Part shown: positions 8,205-11,507 of the stretch, piece by piece
Layout of the letters: each line of letters begins with the position of its first letter
How positions within the stretch are numbered: the stretch's first letter is position 1
Source of the DNA: CAZAQB01 sp964487155
GTDB taxonomy: Bacteria > Pseudomonadota > Gammaproteobacteria > Nitrococcales > Nitrococcaceae
Direction: 5' to 3'
Length of the DNA stretch: 11,507 nt
NCBI GenBank assembly: GCA_964487155.1
Contig: CAZAQB010000104.1
Span: forward strand, 1 to 11,507
Program-made: the position numbers and the translations under genes
Notes under the pieces: generated by a model
What the model saw: only the letters and a program-made list of their open reading frames with translations
Database searches by the model: none
Told to the model about the DNA's origin: nothing

Positions 8205-8480
8205 GGAGGCGCTGATTAATTCGTCGCTGCCGCGCTCGAGCCGATTTCGGTCATCTGGCCAGGCGCGGTGGCGGTCCGGTAGCCGTCGCTACCGGGCCGG
8301 CGCCGCAACACCGCCAGGGGCCGAAATCGGCCGAGCCCCAAGGGGTTGGCGCCTCAGAGCCGGCATTGCGGCGTTGCGAGGCTTGACCGTATTCCCGGAT
8401 ACGGCGCTGCGCCTCGCGCCTTGCACTGCCGGCTCTGAGGGGCCAACGCGGCGGCGAGGAATTAATCAGCGCCTCCCTAG
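8201..8480. mobile_element. MITE-like palindromic element, IS5-type ends
   Basis: The terminal inverted repeats are perfect over 22 bases (8201-8222 and 8459-8480), and stay paired for 34 bases with two mismatches (8201-8234 and 8447-8480). The outermost CTAG at each end (8201-8204, 8477-8480) fits a 4-bp target duplication, leaving a 272-bp element whose ends begin GGAGGCGCTGATTAATTC. IS5-subgroup elements duplicate YTAR (often CTAG) and have ends of the form GGA-GG-GC-GA-TAA, so I infer a non-autonomous IS5-family derivative. It has no transposase gene or other believable frame. Inside are nested hairpins: 8240-8250 with 8321-8331 (11 bp, perfect), an 8-bp tip 8276-8283/8288-8295, and 8345-8365 with 8427-8447 (20 of 21 pairs). 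Alternatively it is a non-mobile structured repeat. Other copies would settle this. Confidence 0.75.
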
Positions 8481-9529
8481 CGCAGCTGCTGTTTCACCAG
8501 CCCCAGCAGCCGCTCGGCCACCTCTGCCTCCGCCGGCCCTCCCTGCTCGGTCAGCACCCGCACCAGGGTGGCCCCGCCGGCGGGCTCCAGGTCGATGCGG
8601 TAGCGGGTGACACTGTCCGGTTCGTCACTGCGCCAGAATGCCAGGGAGCTCAGCAGCGAGCTCTCCTCGGGGCCCTGCTCGGCGCGGCGGTCGTAGCGCA
8701 CGAAGTAGTGGCGTGCGCTGCGGTCCCGGTCCGCCACGGTAAAGCCGGCCCGGTCCAGAGCAGCTCCCACCTGCCGCCAGGCGGTGAGGAAATCGGCCTC
8801 CAGGCGCAACTCGGCACTGCCCTCCGGGCCCCGCTGAATGCTGCCCACCGGCAATGGTTCGGCGCTCGCAGTCACCTGCCGCAGGGCGCGGCGCCGGTCG
8901 ACGCCCAGGTGCAGCATCAGGGCGCGCTGAAACTCGGCGGTCAGAAACGGATCGCTGCCGACCAGGGTCCAGCCCTCGGCGGTGCGCTGCGCCCGGCGGT
9001 GGCTGATGTAGACCTCGGTGGTCTCCGCGGCCGAGCCGGTCTCCAGCCGCACCAGATACTGGTCGGCGACGCGCACGTCCTCGGGGCTCTCCGCCACCGG
9101 CGCAAACACCCCGCCCGCCAACGGTTGGCTGTTCATCAACCAGACGCTCTGCAGAACGCCAAGCTCGGGCAGGCGTCGCGAGACGCCGGCGCCGGTCTGC
9201 TCCAGAAAGCCTTCCACCCAGCCGAACACCTGGCCCGGCAGGGCGTCCACCTCCAGCCAGCGGGTCGCCCCGGCCTGGCGCAGGCGCACCCCGGCCGGCT
9301 GGGGCAGCACCGGCCGCTCGCCGCCCCCGGCCAGGCTGCTGGCGGACGGCGCCGCCGGATCCTCGGGAATGGCGAAGGCGCCGGCCTCCTCCTCCAGCAC
9401 CAGGTCGGGGGGCACCATGAGGCGCTCCAGGGCCCGCTCCTCCGGGGTCTTTTCGGGCTGGAACAGCGAGCAGGCCCCGATGGACAGGCCCAGCCCCAGT
9501 GCCGCCAGTACCCGCAGCGTCGTTCTCAT
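8477..9529 (-). CDS. bamC: Outer-membrane assembly lipoprotein BamC
   Basis: BamC (NlpB/DapX) is an accessory lipoprotein of the BAM complex, which folds β-barrel proteins into the outer membrane. The 350 residues are close to the 344 of E. coli BamC. A lipoprotein signal peptide ends in the lipobox SIGAC, placing the lipidated Cys at residue 20. Ser at +2 agrees with outer-membrane sorting. The family motif VPPDL is at 39-43, and two α/β helix-grip-like domains follow (roughly 90-200 and 225-345). It lies 63 bases downstream of dapA, the usual order. No good ribosome-binding site precedes ATG 9529. The TAG stop lies within the CTAG at the edge of the palindromic element, but the reading would end at the same place without the element, so the protein is probably intact. 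Confidence 0.9.
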   Translation of the reverse strand: MRTTLRVLAALGLGLSIGACSLFQPEKTPEERALERLMVPPDLVLEEEAGAFAIPEDPAAPSASSLAGGGERPVLPQPAGVRLRQAGATRWLEVDALPGQVFGWVEGFLEQTGAGVSRRLPELGVLQSVWLMNSQPLAGGVFAPVAESPEDVRVADQYLVRLETGSAAETTEVYISHRRAQRTAEGWTLVGSDPFLTAEFQRALMLHLGVDRRRALRQVTASAEPLPVGSIQRGPEGSAELRLEADFLTAWRQVGAALDRAGFTVADRDRSARHYFVRYDRRAEQGPEESSLLSSLAFWRSDEPDSVTRYRIDLEPAGGATLVRVLTEQGGPAEAEVAERLLGLVKQQLR

Positions 9530-9592
9530 AGCGTAAGGGTATTCCCCATGATGATGGAATCCGGCACCCGTAGCGGCGCGCCGGTCAAGGGA

Positions 9593-10468
9593 TCAGACCA
9601 GTTCCGCGAGTTTCATGGCCTGGAGCACCGTCTCGTGGTGATGCTCCGCAAGCGGCGTCATGGGCAGGCGGATGCCCTCGCCCATCAGGCCCAGCCGGGC
9701 CACCGCCCACTTCACGGGAATGGGATTGGTCTCCACGAACAGCGCCTTGTGCAGCGCGGAGATCCGGGCGTCGATGGCCTGGGCATCCTCGCGGTTGCCG
9801 TTGAGGGCCGCCGTGCACATCTCGTGCATCAGCCTGGGGGCGACGTTGGCGGTGACCGAGATGGCGCCCTTGCCGCCCGCCAGGATCACCTCCAGGTTCT
9901 GGGCATCCTCGCCGCAGTAGACGTCCAGCCGGTCACCGCAGCGCTGGATGATCTCCTCCGTGCGCTGGACCTTGCCGGTGGCCTCCTTGATGCCGACGAT
10001 GTTGGAGCAGTCCGCCAGGCGCTCCACCGTCTCCGGCAGCAGATCGCAGGCCGTGCGGCCGGGGACGTTGTAGAGGATCTGCGGGATCGGCACCGCCTCA
10101 GCCACCGCCATGAAGTGGCGGTACATGCCCTCCTGGGTGGGCTTGTTGTAATAGGGAGTCACCAGCAGGGCGGCGTCGCAGCCCCCCTCCATGGCGCAGC
10201 GGGTCAGCGAGATCGCCTCGCGGGTGGAGTTCGACCCGGTACCCCCGATCACCGCAATGCGGCCGCGGGCGAAGCCCGCCACCAGCCGCATCACCCGGCA
10301 GTGCTCCTCGTGGTCCAGGGTCGCGGACTCACCGGTGGTGCCGACCGCGACGATGGCGTCCGTGCCCTGCTCCACGTGGAAATCCACCAGGCGCTCCAGC
10401 CCCGGGATGTCGATCTCCCCGTCGTCGTCCATCGGGGTGACCATGGCCACCATGCTGCCCCGGAACAT
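9593..10468 (-). CDS. dapA: 4-hydroxy-tetrahydrodipicolinate synthase
   Basis: DapA condenses pyruvate with aspartate semialdehyde, the first committed step towards diaminopimelate and lysine. It acts as a cytoplasmic tetramer. The 291 residues align without visible gaps to the E. coli enzyme through the active site: Thr44-Thr45 (GTTGE), Tyr107 (TPYYN), Tyr133 and Arg138 (LYNVPGRT), and the Schiff-base Lys161 (GIKEATG). The residues that bind lysine in the E. coli enzyme (Ser48, Ala49, His53, His56, Asn80, Glu84, Tyr106) are all present, so lysine feedback inhibition is likely. A GGGAGA ribosome-binding site precedes ATG 10468. It is the first gene of the minus-strand group and diverges from gcvR. 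Confidence 0.98.
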   Translation of the reverse strand: MFRGSMVAMVTPMDDDGEIDIPGLERLVDFHVEQGTDAIVAVGTTGESATLDHEEHCRVMRLVAGFARGRIAVIGGTGSNSTREAISLTRCAMEGGCDAALLVTPYYNKPTQEGMYRHFMAVAEAVPIPQILYNVPGRTACDLLPETVERLADCSNIVGIKEATGKVQRTEEIIQRCGDRLDVYCGEDAQNLEVILAGGKGAISVTANVAPRLMHEMCTAALNGNREDAQAIDARISALHKALFVETNPIPVKWAVARLGLMGEGIRLPMTPLAEHHHETVLQAMKLAELV

Positions 10469-10499
10469 CGCCCATCTCCCGGCCAGTTGCAGGAGCGGA

Positions 10500-10529
10500 A
10501 TGCTACTCGGCGCGAACCGGGGCTGACAA
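10500..10529 (-). promoter_or_regulatory. Candidate σ70 promoter of dapA
   Basis: On the minus strand, TTGTCA (10529-10524) and TAGCAT (10505-10500) are separated by 18 bases. This leaves a leader of roughly 25 bases before the dapA start codon. The -35 has one mismatch to TTGACA, and the -10 has two to TATAAT. It is predicted only by pattern. Confidence 0.45.
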
Positions 10530-10559
10530 GCAACGCCGGCCGCCCGCCGCCGGGGGCCG

Positions 10560-10568
10560 TGCTACACT
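10560..10568 (+). promoter_or_regulatory. Candidate extended -10 of gcvR
   Basis: TGCTACACT fits an extended -10 (TG-N-TACACT), about 42 bases before the gcvR ATG. No good -35 lies 16-18 bases upstream, as is common for extended -10 promoters. The region immediately before ATG 10611 has no clear Shine-Dalgarno sequence. Confidence 0.4.
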
Positions 10569-10610
10569 GCCGCGGCTGCTGGCCGCCACTACGCTTGCTA
10601 CGGTTCCCCA

Positions 10611-11144
10611 ATGCAAAAGAATCTGCTGGTCATCACGGCCGTGGGCGAGGATCAGCCCGGTATCGTCAACGAGATCTGCAAGCAGATCGCCGATGCCGGC
10701 TGCAACATCGAAGACAGCCGAATGAGCGTACTGGGCGGCGATTTCGCCCTGATGCTGCTGGTGAACGGCAAGTGGAACGAGCTGGCCAAGCTGGAGACCG
10801 CCGTACCCACCGCGGGCCGGCGCCTGGGCTTGCTGGTCAATGTCAAGCGCACCTCCGGCTCGCGGCGCAGCGGCGACCTGCTGCCGTATTCCGTCGAGGT
10901 GGTGGCCCTGGACCATCCGGGCATCGTCTACCAGCTGGCCAACTTCTTCTCCAGCCGGGAGATCAACATTCGCGATCTGGCCACCACCAGTTACAAGGCC
11001 GCCCACACCGGCACCCCCATGTTTTCCGTGCAGATGACCGTGGACGTCCCCGCCGGCATGCAGATCGCCCGGCTCAGGGAGGAGTTCATGGACTTCTGCG
11101 ACCAGCTCAACCTGGATGCCATCATCGAGCCGGTAAAGGGCTAG
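10611..11144 (+). CDS. gcvR: Glycine cleavage system repressor-like ACT protein
   Basis: The 177-residue protein is two tandem ACT domains (about 4-75 and 92-170), as in E. coli GcvR (190 residues). In E. coli, GcvR binds the activator GcvA and blocks gcv transcription when glycine is low. Each domain opens with the ligand-loop motif D-x-P-G (DQPG at 14-17, DHPG at 101-104). The segment GCNIEDSRMSVLGGDFALMLLV closely follows the GcvR pattern. It has no DNA-binding domain, consistent with acting through a partner. Its position between divergent dapA and downstream bcp matches enterobacterial gene order. Whether a GcvA exists in this organism cannot be seen, so the exact target is inferred. Confidence 0.9.
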   Translation: MQKNLLVITAVGEDQPGIVNEICKQIADAGCNIEDSRMSVLGGDFALMLLVNGKWNELAKLETAVPTAGRRLGLLVNVKRTSGSRRSGDLLPYSVEVVALDHPGIVYQLANFFSSREINIRDLATTSYKAAHTGTPMFSVQMTVDVPAGMQIARLREEFMDFCDQLNLDAIIEPVKG

Positions 11145-11172
11145 TTTCCTGTCACCAGGGAGACCGCAACCC

Positions 11173-11507
11173 ATGAGCGACGTGGAGTTGGACCGGCAGG
11201 TGCCGGACTTCCACCTGCCCGCCACCGGCGGAGCCGAGTTCCGGCTCGCCGACCAGCGCGGCAGCAAGGTGGTGCTGTATTTCTACCCCAAGGCCAGCAC
11301 CCCGGGCTGCACCCAGGAGGGCCAGGACTTCCGCGACCTCCACGAACAATTCAAGGCCGCCGGCGCCGTGGTGGTGGGGGCCTCCCGAGACGGCGTCAAA
11401 GCCCAGGAAAACTTCAAGGCCAAGTACGAATTCCCCTTCCCGCTGCTCTCCGACCGGGACGAGACCCTCTGCAACCTCTTCGGCGTGCTCAAGGACAAGA
11501 ACATGTA
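11173..11507 (+). CDS. bcp: Bcp/PrxQ-type thiol peroxidase (3' partial)
   Basis: The visible 111 residues match the Bcp (PrxQ) peroxiredoxins, cytoplasmic enzymes that reduce peroxides with thioredoxin. The fold begins VPDFHLPATGG. The active-site segment FYPKASTPGCTQEGQDFRDL gives the peroxidatic Cys46 with its Thr43 and Pro39, and later LLSDRDETLCNLFGV is typical. The E. coli resolving Cys, five residues after the peroxidatic one, is Gln51 here, so the enzyme is either one-Cys or uses another Cys. Cys100 is the only other Cys in view. The gene starts 28 bases after gcvR with an AGGGAG ribosome-binding site about nine bases before the ATG, so the two are probably cotranscribed. The window ends inside the gene, about two thirds through. 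Confidence 0.93.
   Translation, partial: MSDVELDRQVPDFHLPATGGAEFRLADQRGSKVVLYFYPKASTPGCTQEGQDFRDLHEQFKAAGAVVVGASRDGVKAQENFKAKYEFPFPLLSDRDETLCNLFGVLKDKNM

Noticed and set aside
8201..8480. Ordinary intrinsic terminator for bamC
   Set aside because: The 34-base arms stand over 200 bases apart with a CTAG at each end and no T run, which fits a mobile element better than a terminator.
9526..9549. Seven-codon minus-strand frame ending in ATGA over the bamC start
   Set aside because: It could be a coupling leader peptide, but it has no ribosome-binding site and is too short to tell from chance.
8708..11176. Long plus-strand open frame crossing bamC, dapA and gcvR
   Set aside because: It overlaps three well-identified genes in other frames and shows no domain of its own.

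Overview
The window is a GC-rich stretch of chromosome. Its gene order points to a gammaproteobacterium: dapA–bamC on one strand, divergent from gcvR–bcp, as in Escherichia coli, plus a full-length single-chain PurL. The GC-rich codon use and DUF815-type ATPase would fit a lineage such as Ectothiorhodospiraceae/Chromatiales or a halophile relative, but that placement is inference. The sequence is a draft scaffold: 4266-4365 is a run of exactly 100 N.

Layout, left to right. A DUF815-type AAA ATPase lies on the plus strand (178-1053). A 385-base intergenic stretch between convergent genes follows. It holds two small hairpins and a pair of inverted REP-type palindromes very like those of enterobacteria (1311-1410). 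Next, all on the minus strand, come an ABC exporter with fused membrane and ATPase domains (1439-3187), a P-loop NTPase two bases upstream of it (3190 to the gap), and purL (gap to 8150). The gap removes the 3' end of purL and the 5' end of the P-loop gene. Upstream of purL lies a 272-bp palindrome-rich element with long terminal inverted repeats and a CTAG target duplication (8201-8480). It sits exactly at the stop codon of bamC. bamC (8477-9529) and dapA (9593-10468) follow, still on the minus strand. gcvR (10611-11144) and a bcp-family peroxiredoxin (11173 to the window end) run the other way from a 142-bp divergent promoter region.

How the genes fit together. dapA makes the first committed lysine/diaminopimelate intermediate for peptidoglycan. 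bamC encodes an outer-membrane assembly lipoprotein. purL is the fourth step of purine synthesis. GcvR is a two-ACT-domain regulator of glycine cleavage, and Bcp is a thiol peroxidase. The P-loop NTPase and ABC exporter look like a translationally coupled pair of unknown substrate and are the least understood genes here.

The most interesting non-coding features are the element between bamC and purL, which looks like an IS5-type MITE that forms several nested hairpins, and the E. coli-like REP pair. I see no CRISPR array, tRNA, rRNA or intact transposase gene.
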